DNA from: Actinopolyspora lacussalsi subsp. righensis
GTDB taxonomy: Bacteria; Actinomycetota; Actinomycetes; Mycobacteriales; Pseudonocardiaceae
Direction: 5' to 3'
Length of the DNA stretch: 64,000 nt
Assembly: GCF_900116555.1 (NCBI RefSeq)
Contig: NZ_FPAT01000007.1
Coordinates: forward strand, 62,001 to 126,000
Of the stretch, positions 8,535 to 16,807 are shown in pieces. Made by a program: the position numbers and the translations under genes. Below the pieces are notes generated by a model. That model was not told the origin of the DNA, searched no databases, and was given only the letters and a program-made list of their open reading frames with translations. Within the stretch, counting starts at the first letter, position 1. Each line of letters begins with the position of its first letter.

Positions 8535-9575
8535 GTGGCCGACCCCGCTGCTTACCCCTCCCACAACAGTGGTGACTCCCGACCGGTGTCCCCAAGACGC
8601 CCTCCGCCGAAGCCAGGCTTTCCGGCCCCGGTGCCGGAGGGAACGCCCTTTCACCTGCTCGCGCGCAACTCGGCCCATCGCTGGTGGCGCCCCGTCGTGG
8701 CGCTGCTGGTGTTGCTCGGCCTGACCCTGGCGGCCTCGGTGTTGGCCGCCGTGCTGCTGGTCGGGATGATCGTTTTCGCCGGGCCGTTGGGGACGCTTAA
8801 CGTCGTGCTGCCCCCGGGGCATCTCGTGGAAGTGCTCTCGTCACCGTTGCCGACGCTGTTCCTGAGCTTCGCCGTGCTGATCGCGCTCATCCCCCCGGTG
8901 GCGCTGACGGCACGATGGGTGCAGCGGCGTGGCTTCGGCAGCGTGGTCGGGGTCCTCGGAACGCCCCGGGTTCGTTGGTTCGGCGAGACGATGCTCTGGG
9001 CGCTGCTGGTGTTCGGCGTGCTGTTCGCCGCGATCATCACACTGCAGCTGATGTCCGGGGCGCCGATGCCCGCTTTCCCCGGTTGGCGACGCTATCTGGC
9101 GGTGGCGCTGCTGGCCGTGCTCGTGGTGCCGGCGCAGAGTGCCGCGGAGGAACTGTTCTTCCGCGGTCTGCTGCTGCAGACGCTGACGGCCTGGTTCCGC
9201 ACCCCCTGGCCGGGGATTCTGCTGTCCTCGCTGGTGTTTCTGCTGGGCCACGGCTACACCGACCCGCTCGTGTGGGTCGAGCTCTTCCTGATGGCCACGA
9301 TCATGTGCTGGCTGAGCATCCGCACCGGAGGTCTGGAGGCGGCGGTGGCCATGCACACCGCCAACAACGCGCTGAGTCTGCTCGTCGCCGGACTGAGCGG
9401 GGTTCCCAGTACCGAGCAGTCGGGGGACTACCCGGTGATCCAGGTGATTCCGATGATCGTCGCGGTGCTGCTCTTCGCCTGGGTGGTCGATCGCCGAGCG
9501 GCACGTCGTGGAGTCGGGACCGTGGTCGGCGGCCGGGTCCGGATCGATCCGGTCACCCTCGCGCCGCGTCACTGA
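8535..9575 (+). CDS. CPBP-family intramembrane metalloprotease (Abi)
   Basis: This is a 346-residue polytopic membrane protein starting at GTG 8535. The CPBP signatures are in order: EELFFRG (EExxxR motif), FLLGHG, and HTANN in a late helix. The N-terminus is Pro-rich and cytosolic (about 50 residues), followed by roughly eight hydrophobic segments. The family contains CAAX prenyl proteases and bacteriocin-immunity proteins; in actinobacteria the substrates are mostly unknown. It lies 79 bp after the patatin gene on the same strand. Confidence 0.9.
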   Translation: MADPAAYPSHNSGDSRPVSPRRPPPKPGFPAPVPEGTPFHLLARNSAHRWWRPVVALLVLLGLTLAASVLAAVLLVGMIVFAGPLGTLNVVLPPGHLVEVLSSPLPTLFLSFAVLIALIPPVALTARWVQRRGFGSVVGVLGTPRVRWFGETMLWALLVFGVLFAAIITLQLMSGAPMPAFPGWRRYLAVALLAVLVVPAQSAAEELFFRGLLLQTLTAWFRTPWPGILLSSLVFLLGHGYTDPLVWVELFLMATIMCWLSIRTGGLEAAVAMHTANNALSLLVAGLSGVPSTEQSGDYPVIQVIPMIVAVLLFAWVVDRRAARRGVGTVVGGRVRIDPVTLAPRH

Positions 9576-9628
9576 TCCGTTCGGGGCTCTCGCGGTCCCG
9601 TACCGTCCCGCTCGCATCGGGGGAGGGG

Positions 9629-9675
9629 CATATCAGGGGCCGGCCATGTCAGGGACCGGCCATATCGGGGCCGGC
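9629..9675. repeat. Tandem repeat, three units of 15-16 bp
   Basis: Units are catatcaggggccggc, catgtcagggaccggc and catatcggggccggc. The internal GGCCGGCC blocks also let the units fold on one another. It lies 54 bp after the CPBP gene, so it may mark the 3' end of that transcript. Confidence 0.75.
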
Positions 9676-9799
9676 CGATTCATTACCGATCGTTCCCGAA
9701 CGGCGGGGCGATCATCATGGACGCTGCCCGCCGCGGCGGGCGAGGTAGACTGGTGGTGAAGGGACATTCGGCAGGTTTCGGGCCGTGCCGCGGTGCGAA

Positions 9800-9819
9800 C
9801 CCGGCTCGTACGAGCCGGG
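9800..9819. promoter_or_regulatory. Perfect 20-bp palindrome upstream of stress-protein gene
   Basis: The sequence CCCGGCTCGTACGAGCCGGG is its own reverse complement. It lies 99 bp upstream of the start at 9919. It could be an operator for a dimeric regulator or the stem of an RNA hairpin in the leader. No flanking T-run is present, so an intrinsic terminator is less likely. Confidence 0.5.
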
Positions 9820-9918
9820 GAGCAACGTGGTCCGGTCACCGGAGCAACCGGTTGTGCCTCGTGAACAACACTGACGACGCTCCTGCGCGGGACGTCGGTC
9901 TCTACGGAGGTGTCTACG

Positions 9919-10443
9919 GTGAGCAGCCTGTTTCCCGGCTCCGCCCGGTCGGCTCCGGGGCTTCCCAGCTTGCCCACGCCGCCGACCGGTTGGCCGATAG
10001 GTTCCTACGGCACGTACGAGGAGGCGCAGCGTGCCGTCGATCACCTCGCCGACAACAATTTTCCGGTGCAGGAAGTAACGATCGTCGGGGTCGACCTCAT
10101 GCTGGTCGAACGTGTCACGGGACGGTTGAACTGGGCAAGGGTGCTCGGCAGCGGAGCGCTCTCCGGGGGTTGGTTCGGACTGTTCATCGGGTTGGTGATC
10201 AGTATCCTGACGGTGCAGGACCCCTGGTTCGGTCCGGTGCTGGTGGTGCTGGCGGCGGGGATCGTTTTCGGTATGGTCTCGGCCGCGATCACGTACGCCT
10301 CCATGCGCGGTCGCCGTGACTTCTCCTCGTCCAGTCAGGTCGTGGCCGGACGGTACGACGTACTGAGTCAACCCAGCCACGCCGAACAGGCCCGGGACAT
10401 GTTGGCTCGACTCGCCATGGGCGGCCAGGCTTCGCAGCAGTGA
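9919..10443 (+). CDS. General stress protein-like (YflT-type) membrane protein
   Basis: This is a 174-residue protein. An N-terminal domain (GSYGTYEEAQRAVDHLADNNFPVQEVTIVGVDL, about residues 27-60) matches the small YflT/GSP17M-type fold. Two hydrophobic helices follow with glycine-rich sequence (GALSGGWFGLFIGLVISI and VLVVLAAGIVFGMVSAA). The C-terminus (VVAGRYDVLS, about 138-147) is soluble. I chose GTG 9919 because ggagg at 9906-9910 is correctly spaced; GTG 9910 overlaps that site. The family is widespread in actinobacteria and its function is unclear. Confidence 0.75.
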   Translation: MSSLFPGSARSAPGLPSLPTPPTGWPIGSYGTYEEAQRAVDHLADNNFPVQEVTIVGVDLMLVERVTGRLNWARVLGSGALSGGWFGLFIGLVISILTVQDPWFGPVLVVLAAGIVFGMVSAAITYASMRGRRDFSSSSQVVAGRYDVLSQPSHAEQARDMLARLAMGGQASQQ

Positions 10444-10448
10444 CCCAT

Positions 10449-10498
10449 CTACTCGATGTCGGGCCTCGCCGGAGCGAGAGCCCGCGAGAGGTTCCGCC
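10449..10498 (-). repeat. Diverged, inverted copy of dispersed repeat module 1
   Basis: On the minus strand this reads ggcggaacctctcgcgggct and ends with gcccgacatcgagtag. It aligns with the module at 18318, 31047 and 56156 with a few substitutions. It begins 6 bp after the stop of the plus-strand gene, so the module is cut off at its distal end. It is oriented downstream of the minus-strand CAP gene, like the other copies relative to their genes. Confidence 0.7.
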
Positions 10499-10579
10499 AC
10501 GGGAACGACTACGAGAACCGGGTCGACGAAGTACTACTACCGACTGTGCGTGAGTTTCGCACAGCTGTCGGGGAGCCGG

Positions 10580-10611
10580 CGGATGTGTCGGCGCGGCAGT
10601 CGACACATCCG
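10580..10611. terminator. Hairpin between convergent genes
   Basis: An 11-bp perfect inverted repeat (CGGATGTGTCG and CGACACATCCG) is separated by 10 nt. It lies in the 326-bp gap between convergent genes (10444-10769) and probably ends transcripts from either side. It lacks a T-run, so it would be an imperfect intrinsic terminator. The rest of the gap holds the inverted repeat module and a short duplicated atcggagtgctg motif near 10730. Confidence 0.5.
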
Positions 10612-10769
10612 TAGCTTCGCCCGCCGGGACGACATTCGGCGGGCCGCCACCTTCCGGTTCCCGCGACGAGTCTGTCCTTGATCGTGCCGGGCCGCGTCCC
10701 GCTGTGGCCCCTGGAGCGCTGGGAGATCGGAGTGCTGGGGTATCGGAGTGCTGTGACACCGGACCGATG

Positions 10770-11606
10770 TCATTCCGTTGAGTCGGTCTTACCGAACATC
10801 TGGGTCCAGTAGTGGGTCCACCGGCTTTCCCGATCGCTGGCGTATCCCACACCGAGTTCGGTGAACGAGCAGTTCAGGATGTTCTGCCGGTGTTCCGGGC
10901 TGCTGAGCCACTGCCGGAACGTCTTCACCGCGTCGGCGTTGCCCGCCGCCACGTTCTCTCCCACGTAGACCGAGGGATAGCCGGCTCGGTTGGCACGATT
11001 GATGTGATCGGCACCGTCGGCGCTCCGGTGACCGAGATAGTCCTGCCGGGCCATCTGTGCGCTGTGCCGCTCCGCGGCATCGTTCAGCGTCTCGTTCAAC
11101 CGCAGGTCCGGACAATCGGCCCGGCCGCGCGCCTCGTTGGTCAACCGGAGTATCCGCTCGGCCTTGCTGAGACGGTCCGCCTCACCGGGCTCGGCAGTAT
11201 CGTCTGGTTTGGCAGTGTTCCCGGGCCGCTCGATCTCGCCGGAAGAGTCGGCCTCGCCGGACGAACCCGGCTCGTCGGGCCTGTCGGTCTCACTCGGCTC
11301 GTGGGTGCTCCCGGTATCGTCGGGCCGTTCATTCCCGCTCGCGCTCTCGGTTGTTCCGGCAGCGGCGGACTCCCCGGTACCGTCCGGTCGTTCGAGCTGG
11401 TCGATCTCGTGTGGATCGTGGAACTCGTCGTCGCTGTCGGTCCTGTCGGTCCGCTCCGGCTCGGTGACCTCCTTGGTGTGGGCGATCTCCTCGGCCTGTT
11501 TGGTCGTTTCGGCGTCGTGTTGCTCGGCCGGGGCCAACTGCCACGCACCGAGCAGCAGTGTCAGTGGTGCGGCGGCGAGCAACAACCGTGGCGGTGTCCT
11601 GACCAT
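10770..11606 (-). CDS. Secreted CAP/SCP-domain protein
   Basis: This is a 278-residue protein. The start ATG at 11606 has GGAAG upstream; the frame stays open further upstream but without a ribosome site. An N-terminal hydrophobic signal or anchor (PPRLLLAAAPLTLLLGAW) is followed by a long acidic, Ser/Thr/Pro/Glu/Asp-rich linker of about 130 residues. The C-terminal CAP domain has HSAQMARQDYLGHRS, VGENVAAG, WLSSPEHRQNIL and YWTQMFG. CAP proteins are extracellular and may bind lipids or act as proteases or toxins; the role here is unknown. The acidic linker suggests exposure outside the membrane. Confidence 0.88.
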   Translation of the reverse strand: MVRTPPRLLLAAAPLTLLLGAWQLAPAEQHDAETTKQAEEIAHTKEVTEPERTDRTDSDDEFHDPHEIDQLERPDGTGESAAAGTTESASGNERPDDTGSTHEPSETDRPDEPGSSGEADSSGEIERPGNTAKPDDTAEPGEADRLSKAERILRLTNEARGRADCPDLRLNETLNDAAERHSAQMARQDYLGHRSADGADHINRANRAGYPSVYVGENVAAGNADAVKTFRQWLSSPEHRQNILNCSFTELGVGYASDRESRWTHYWTQMFGKTDSTE

Positions 11607-11887
11607 ATACAACTTCCGTCGTTCACCTGTGCTGACAACGGAATTTGTACCGCATCCGGGCGCACGCACGTACTCAATCGGCTCCGCCGGGGGATAACCG
11701 ACGCCGTATTTTCACCCGTCGGGGGAATGGTTGCCTTCCCGGACCGGCATACACGCGAGGCGTGTTCGCACGGCTCGGCGAGCACCCGGACCGGCGGAGC
11801 AGTGGCTTCCTCGCGGAGTTCGCGTTTCCGCGGAATTCTTCGGCGGTGTGGCCGCGGTTCACACCGGAACGCGTCCCCGAGGAAGTT

Positions 11888-11983
11888 TCAGAGTTGACTC
11901 GCGATGATCACGAACAGCGTGAGAATCCAACCGTTGATCAGTGTGAACAACAGGGCGAGTTTGTTGGTGACCAGACGGGGCAT
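11888..11983 (-). CDS. 31-residue single-helix membrane peptide
   Basis: The small frame reads MPRLVTNKLALLFTLINGWI followed by LTLFVIIASQL. It has a short basic N-terminus and then one uninterrupted hydrophobic helix. A ggagt ribosome site lies about 9 nt upstream of the ATG. It lies in the gap between the CAP gene and corA, both on the same strand. Such peptides often regulate transporters or act as toxins. I do not recognise this one. Its reality rests on the ribosome site and the membrane-like composition. Confidence 0.55.
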   Translation of the reverse strand: MPRLVTNKLALLFTLINGWILTLFVIIASQL

Positions 11984-12559
11984 GACGGTACTCCCATTGT
12001 GCAGATCGAAACGATTTCCGCGTCCGGTATGAACCGCCGGACGAACGGGATTCGCCGCACGATGTGGCCCGTGGTGTCTCCCGGATGAATCAGTACGTCA
12101 CGGATTCCCCGCGCGCGGGTGTGGGAGTCACGTGCCACATCGCGCCGGGTTTTCGTTCGTGCCGGACGTTTCGCCGCTCTCGTGGCCCTGACGACGTCGC
12201 TGCCCGCGCCGTCGCCGGCCGGGTCGGTCCCGAGATCCGTCCACACCGAATGTGTCGCACGATTCCCTCCCAACCACGATCTTCGAGTCCGTGGAACTCC
12301 ACGGAACGGTTTCCCTGGGTCAGCGACGATCCCCTCGACTCGCCGCACGCGGTGCCGTCCGCCCGGAGCCGGCGGCACCACCACTCGTCCGATACGAGCC
12401 GTCCGGGGTCTTTCAGCGGAGTACCCACCGGTGAATTACCCGCCCGCGGTCGTTCGTCGTGGCTTTCCGCTTTCGCCGGCCGGGTCCGATCGGCCCCGGC
12501 CTCCGGGATTGGCCCCGCCCGGTGTGTCGTTGTCGATTCGCGATTCGTTACCGCACTGG
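11984..12559. other. Intergenic region, no convincing gene
   Basis: This 576-bp stretch separates the small membrane ORF from corA. It shows a short 7-bp hairpin (TCCGTGG-aact-CCACGGA, 12288-12305). The open frames across it have random-looking composition and no ribosome sites, so I leave them out. Confidence 0.5.
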
Positions 12560-13645
12560 TCACAGCCAGTCGTTCTTGCGGAATATCTTGAACAGCACCA
12601 CGCAGCACACCATCATCACCAGCAGTGTCACGGGATAGCCGAACGCCCAATTCGTCTCCGGCATTCTGTCGAAGTTCATCCCGTATATGCCGGCGATCAT
12701 GGTGGGGGTGGAGATGATCGCCACCCACGCGGAGATCTTGCGCATGTCGGTGTTCTGCTGCAGCGTGATCTTGGCGAGTGTCGCGTCGACCAGGGTCGTC
12801 AGCAGCTCGTCGAAGGATGCCACCCGTTCCGAGACGGTGGCGAGGTGGTCCTCGACGTCGCGGAAGTAGGACCGAACCTGATCGGCGACGTGCGGGGTGT
12901 ACCCGCCCGCGAGCCGTTGCAGCGGCTGCGAAAGCGGCATGACCGCACGACGCAGCTGCATGACCTCGCGCTTCATCAGATAGATCTGTTCCGCGTCGAT
13001 GCTGGTGCGCGGTGCGAAGACCTCGGTCTCGATCGAATCGATGTCGTCCTGGATCGACTCGGTGACCTCGAGGTAGCTGTCCACCACGTGGTCCGCGATA
13101 CCGTGCACCACGGCCGACGGTCCCAGGGCCAACTGCTCGGGTGACTCTTCGAGCTCGGTCCGCACCCGGGTGAGCGCGGCCTGGCTGCCGTGTCGCACGG
13201 TGATCACGAAGTCCCGGCCGAGGAAGATCATGAGCTCGCCGCTCTTGACGATCTCACTGTTGGTGGCCCTGGCCCGGTCCGGTACGTACCGCACCGTTTT
13301 GAGCACCATGAACAGTGTCTCGTCGTAGCGTTCCAGCTTGGGGCGCTGGTGCGCGTGCACCGCGTCCTCCACGGCGAGCTCGTGCAGCCCGAAGGTGTCC
13401 GCGACTCCGTTGATGCGATCCTGCTCCGGCTCGTGCAGTCCGATCCAGACGAAGCCGTTCCGTCTGCTGCGGACCTCGGCCATCGCGTCCTCGTAGGACC
13501 ATTCACCGGGCAATCGCTTGCCCTCGACATAAACGGCGCAGTCCACGACAGAGGCTGGGCGAGCCGTGACGGCCGAGACGTTTCGGGAACCGCGTTCACC
13601 GCGGCTGACGCGGTTACGCAACCCCAGATTGGGCAGACTTGGCAC
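12560..13645 (-). CDS. corA: Magnesium/cobalt transporter CorA
   Basis: This is a 361-residue protein. Start GTG 13645 is preceded by ggagg at 6 nt; the frame is open further upstream but lacks such a site. A large cytosolic domain leads to the stalk helix and two C-terminal membrane helices. The selectivity motif YGMNF (GMN at 322-324) ends TM1 and the basic tail FRKNDWL ends the protein. CorA forms a homopentamer for Mg2+ (and Co2+) uptake. The upstream region carries a strong hairpin and a repeated site, annotated separately. Confidence 0.95.
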   Translation of the reverse strand: MPSLPNLGLRNRVSRGERGSRNVSAVTARPASVVDCAVYVEGKRLPGEWSYEDAMAEVRSRRNGFVWIGLHEPEQDRINGVADTFGLHELAVEDAVHAHQRPKLERYDETLFMVLKTVRYVPDRARATNSEIVKSGELMIFLGRDFVITVRHGSQAALTRVRTELEESPEQLALGPSAVVHGIADHVVDSYLEVTESIQDDIDSIETEVFAPRTSIDAEQIYLMKREVMQLRRAVMPLSQPLQRLAGGYTPHVADQVRSYFRDVEDHLATVSERVASFDELLTTLVDATLAKITLQQNTDMRKISAWVAIISTPTMIAGIYGMNFDRMPETNWAFGYPVTLLVMMVCCVVLFKIFRKNDWL

Positions 13646-13679
13646 GGTGGACCTCCGGGCGGGATTTCGTGGCTGTTCC

Positions 13680-13702
13680 GTGACACCCGGATCCGGTGTC
13701 AC
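13680..13702 (-). promoter_or_regulatory. Hairpin in corA 5' leader
   Basis: Arms GTGACACC and GGTGTCAC surround CGGATCC, giving an 8-bp stem 35 bp before the corA start and about 24 bp before its ribosome site. It could be an operator or a translation-control hairpin. It does not resemble the M-box riboswitch, which is far larger. Confidence 0.45.
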
Positions 13703-13723
13703 GTCTGCGCATCCCCGCCCGTT

Positions 13724-13758
13724 CCGGTGGATCACCGGAGTCGGCCCGGTGGATCACC
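13724..13758. repeat. Two direct repeats upstream of corA
   Basis: The 13-bp sequence CCGGTGGATCACC occurs at 13724-13736 and 13746-13758. The centre-to-centre distance of 22 bp is about two helical turns. This is the arrangement of paired regulator sites. The promoter itself was not identified. Confidence 0.5.
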
Positions 13759-14214
13759 CGCGAACCGCGGCACGCCCCGAGCCGTGCCGACCGAATCGCT
13801 CGGCGGGGATGCGGCCGATACTGCACGGCAGTGCGCTGTCCGCACTGCTTGAGCCGCCGGCAGCGTCTGGCACGTATCCTCACCTCCGTTCGGTTCGACT
13901 ACGAGTCCTGGGTCGGTGGCCGACCACCCGTGTATCCTACTCGCCGGTCGGCGGAGTGCCCGAACCGGTGTGCTCCGCGTGTTCACTTGACCGCCGGGCG
14001 CGCAACCGCTTCGGGCGGAGCGACGGTTCGACGCCGGTCCTCCCGGTTCCCGCCCGTATTGCATAGTGCGACGACCCGTCTTTTCGAGTGAAATTTGGAG
14101 GTTTCAGGGACGAGTGTCGATCAATGTGGTTACCCCCGTTGTTGGGCCGTGGTCGACAACATGTGTGCGCCAGCATCGCAACGTCCCCCGATAAGGGGTT
14201 TCTCAGGATTCGGG

Positions 14215-14643
14215 TCAGGCTTCGCGGGGCAGGCAGTTCCACTGCTCCAACAGCTCCGCCAGCCCCTCGGTGAGCGCATCGGATCGGTGCAGTGTGGCGA
14301 ATGTCGCATGATCCGTCCACATCGCATCACTAGCGTCGTCACCTGGGGTGATGTTCGATTCTGTCACACGACAGGAGTAATCGACTATGTCGTACGTGCA
14401 GTGTGATCCCGCTCGCGTCAGTCGTCCCACCGCCGGGCCGATCGTCACCGACAGCCCCGTCTCCTCCGCGAGCTCACGCCGCAGGGCCGACTCGTCGTCC
14501 TCGCTCTCCTCGACCTTGCCGCCTGGAAGCGACCATTTCCCCTGACCAGGATCGTTGGCTCGTTTGATCAACAACAACCGGCCGTGCCGATCGTGTACCA
14601 CCGCCCCCACGCAGCGGATCACCACGTTCCCGAAGTCCGTCAT
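14215..14643 (-). CDS. Nudix hydrolase (NUDIX/MutT-like)
   Basis: This is a 142-residue protein from ATG 14643; GTG 14649 is the alternative start. The Nudix box is complete: GGKVEESEDDESALRRELAE followed by ETGL, matching GX5EX7REUXEEXGU. The N-terminal strand (VIRCVGAVVHDRHGRLLLIKR) and the WSLPGGK approach are typical of small MutT-like nucleotide pyrophosphatases. It may clean oxidised nucleotides or act on other nucleoside diphosphate derivatives. There is no obvious operon partner; the flanking regions are gaps. Confidence 0.9.
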   Translation of the reverse strand: MTDFGNVVIRCVGAVVHDRHGRLLLIKRANDPGQGKWSLPGGKVEESEDDESALRRELAEETGLSVTIGPAVGRLTRAGSHCTYDIVDYSCRVTESNITPGDDASDAMWTDHATFATLHRSDALTEGLAELLEQWNCLPREA

Positions 14644-14788
14644 GGACACACAGGGTAGTGAATTCGATGCCGGTTCCCGCCCACTGACCCAAGTGCGCTA
14701 AAAACCTGCCGTACAGGCGATGAGTGCGGTACAACGGATCAGCAGGTGCCAGCACTAATACAGGTCAGATCAGACGGGGTGCGTGACA

Positions 14789-14950
14789 GTGAACATCAAG
14801 AAGATCCTCACCTGGGCCGGGATCGCGTTCCTGCTGTTTTTCCTCATCTCCGCGCCGAACGAGGCCAGTGATGTCGTCGACGGCATCCTCGACAGCCTGC
14901 GTCAGTCCGCGGAGGCGGTGATCACGTTCATGCGCAATCTGTTCCGCTGA
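14789..14950 (+). CDS. Small membrane protein (53 residues)
   Basis: Translation from GTG 14789 gives 53 residues. The N-terminus is basic (MNIKKIL), then one hydrophobic helix (TWAGIAFLLFFLISAP), then an amphipathic charged tail ending in MRNLFR. The length and layout resemble small single-pass proteins found next to PH-domain genes in actinobacteria. It precedes the PH-domain gene on the same strand by 156 bp. Its function is unknown. Confidence 0.7.
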   Translation: MNIKKILTWAGIAFLLFFLISAPNEASDVVDGILDSLRQSAEAVITFMRNLFR

Positions 14951-15106
14951 GTGAGACGTTCTTCTCCGGGCGGGGCATCGGCCGAACGGCCACGCGACCG
15001 GTGAAGAGCCGCACAAGGGCACAGCCCGGCTCGGGGCCGTGACTGGCACTGTGAACACCGTGATCGGTCCCGGGCGGGAAAGTCGAACCACGCGAGGGTG
15101 GTGGCT

Positions 15107-15679
15107 ATGTTCGCACCACGGGATCCGGACGAGTACCTACTGGAGACCGAGCGACGGGTTATCAGAGTGCGCAGGCACTGGGCCTGTCTCGTGTGGGACA
15201 TCTTCGAGGCCGCCGGTTTGCTCGCGGGCTTCATGATGATCTCCTACCTGTTCCCCGGAGAGAACTGGCTGCTGCAGAACATCCTGTGGTACGCGGGTCT
15301 CTTCGTGCTGCTGCGATTCATCTACCAGGTGCTGGACTGGTACGTGGAGCGCATCGTGGTAACGGACAAACGATTCATGATCACCGAAGGCATCCTGATG
15401 ACCTCGGTGCAGATGATGCCCGTGACCAAGGTCACCGATCTGACCTATTCCCGTAGCGTTCCCGGCCGGGTGTTCGGATACGGCACGCTGATCGTGGAGT
15501 CCGCCGGACAGATTCAGGCCCTCAACCGCATCGAGTACCTGCCCAACCCGGAAGATGTGTTCGACGCGATCTCCTCGCTCGTGTTCGGCGAGAAGAAGGC
15601 GCAGCAGGATCGTTTCTCGATGCTCAAGGCCCGGCGTGCCGCCGTCGGCAGGGGAAGGACCAAGGTCAAGACCGAGTAG
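15107..15679 (+). CDS. Bacterial PH-domain membrane protein
   Basis: This is a 190-residue protein. ATG 15107 sits 8 nt after a gaggg ribosome site; GTG 15098 is the alternative start. Two membrane helices follow (WDIFEAAGLLAGFMMISYLF and ILWYAGLFVLLRFIYQVLDW). A bacterial PH (YdbS/DUF304-like) domain comes next: VVTDKRFMITEGILMTSVQM, then VTKVTDLTYSRSVPGRVFGY. The tail is basic (KARRAAVGRGRTK). The family sits at the inner membrane and its exact role is unknown. Confidence 0.85.
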   Translation: MFAPRDPDEYLLETERRVIRVRRHWACLVWDIFEAAGLLAGFMMISYLFPGENWLLQNILWYAGLFVLLRFIYQVLDWYVERIVVTDKRFMITEGILMTSVQMMPVTKVTDLTYSRSVPGRVFGYGTLIVESAGQIQALNRIEYLPNPEDVFDAISSLVFGEKKAQQDRFSMLKARRAAVGRGRTKVKTE

Positions 15680-15887
15680 CGCGGAACGCGGGGTGGTCCT
15701 TTCGGGGCTCCGCTGAGCCGGTTTCCGGGGCGACGGACGTCTGCCCCCGCGGCCGGGCTCGACAGCGCGGGCGACGCTCCAACAGTCCGAACCGTTCCGG
15801 TGCGACGTTGCCGCTCACGCTCCCGGGCCGGGAGAGTGATCGGACGGACCGTGTCGAACGGAACCCGTATCGGTCACACTGGGGGGC

Positions 15888-16757
15888 GTGCGAATCGACA
15901 TGCACGTCCACTCCAGTGAATCCGACGGCACCGACACGCCCGCCGGTGTCGTGCGAACGGCGGTGGCGGCTGGACTGGACGTCGTTGCCCTGACCGATCA
16001 CGACACCTCGGCGGGTTGGGCGGAAGCCGAGCAGGCGGTGCGCGAGTCCGACCCACCGGCGCTACGGCTGGTGCCCGGAGCGGAGCTCTCCTGCGAGAGC
16101 TCCGACGGGCGGGGCGGTACCGTCACCGTTCATCTGCTGGCGTATCTGTTCGACCCCGATTCGCCCGCGTTGCGGGACGAGCAGCTGCGATTGCGGGCGG
16201 AGCGTCGCGGACGCCTCGAACAGATGGCCCGGCGCATGGCCGACGACGGGTTCCCGGTCGATCCCGAGGCGCTGATGGCGGGGCTGCCGCCGGACTCACC
16301 GGGGGGACGCCCCCATCTGGCGCGGGCGCTCGTCGAGGGGGGCACCGTAAGCACCGTCAGCGAGGCCTTCGACAGGTACCTGGGTACCCACGCGCCTTAC
16401 TACATGCCACGCACCGACACACCGGTCGAACGCGCCATCCGCATGATCGCCGATGCGGGCGGCACCACCGTGCTGGCACACCCCTTCGCGGTCACCCGGG
16501 GGCAGACGGTCACCGCCGAAGTGATCACCGAACTCGCGGGCCACGGCCTGCGTGGTGTGGAGGTCGAGCACCCCGACCACGACGAACCGGCCAGGCACCG
16601 GCTGCGCGAGCTCGTCGCCGAACTCGATCTGGTCCCCACCGGGGGCAGCGACTACCACGGTACGAACAAGAACATCCGGATAGGTAGCGAGAACACTCCG
16701 CCCGACTCGCTGGACCGACTGCTCGGCGACTGCACCGGAAGCAAGATCATCGGCTAG
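15888..16757 (+). CDS. PHP-domain metal phosphoesterase
   Basis: This is a 289-residue protein from GTG 15888. PHP motifs are visible: IDMHVHSSESDG (motif I), LTDHDT, GAELSCE, VLAHPFAVT and the last motif GGSDYHG. This is a complete metal-binding set. The closest family resembles the YciV/RnaAM and TrpH-type phosphatases that hydrolyse 3',5'-nucleoside bisphosphates or single-stranded RNA 5' ends. It is followed at 51 bp by the RecB-like gene on the same strand. Confidence 0.88.
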   Translation: MRIDMHVHSSESDGTDTPAGVVRTAVAAGLDVVALTDHDTSAGWAEAEQAVRESDPPALRLVPGAELSCESSDGRGGTVTVHLLAYLFDPDSPALRDEQLRLRAERRGRLEQMARRMADDGFPVDPEALMAGLPPDSPGGRPHLARALVEGGTVSTVSEAFDRYLGTHAPYYMPRTDTPVERAIRMIADAGGTTVLAHPFAVTRGQTVTAEVITELAGHGLRGVEVEHPDHDEPARHRLRELVAELDLVPTGGSDYHGTNKNIRIGSENTPPDSLDRLLGDCTGSKIIG

Positions 16758-16807
16758 TAACGCTTCGTCGATCCACTTTCCCCACCGGCACGCGACCCGC
16801 CCAGGTC

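Larger units (their letters stand above)
9576..9918 (+). other. Intergenic leader with repeats, no gene seen
   Basis: These 343 bp hold a three-unit tandem repeat (9629-9675) and a perfect 20-bp palindrome (9800-9819), described separately. They end in the ggagg ribosome site of the next gene (9906-9910). The distance between the palindrome and the start suggests a long 5' leader. I could not match it to a riboswitch class I know. Confidence 0.5.
13646..14214. other. Long corA upstream region
   Basis: This 569-bp stretch has no convincing gene. It contains the corA 5' hairpin (13680-13702) and two direct repeats (13724-13758). The portion near 13800-14200 shows no RNA or coding signal I can support. 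Confidence 0.5.

Noticed and set aside
9576-9918. c-di-AMP (ydaO) or M-box riboswitch upstream of the stress-protein gene
   Set aside because: I could not match the conserved core of either class. Only a palindrome and leader length support regulation.
12064-12591. 175-codon plus-strand frame upstream of the corA 3' end
   Set aside because: It overlaps corA antisense and has no ribosome site or motif.
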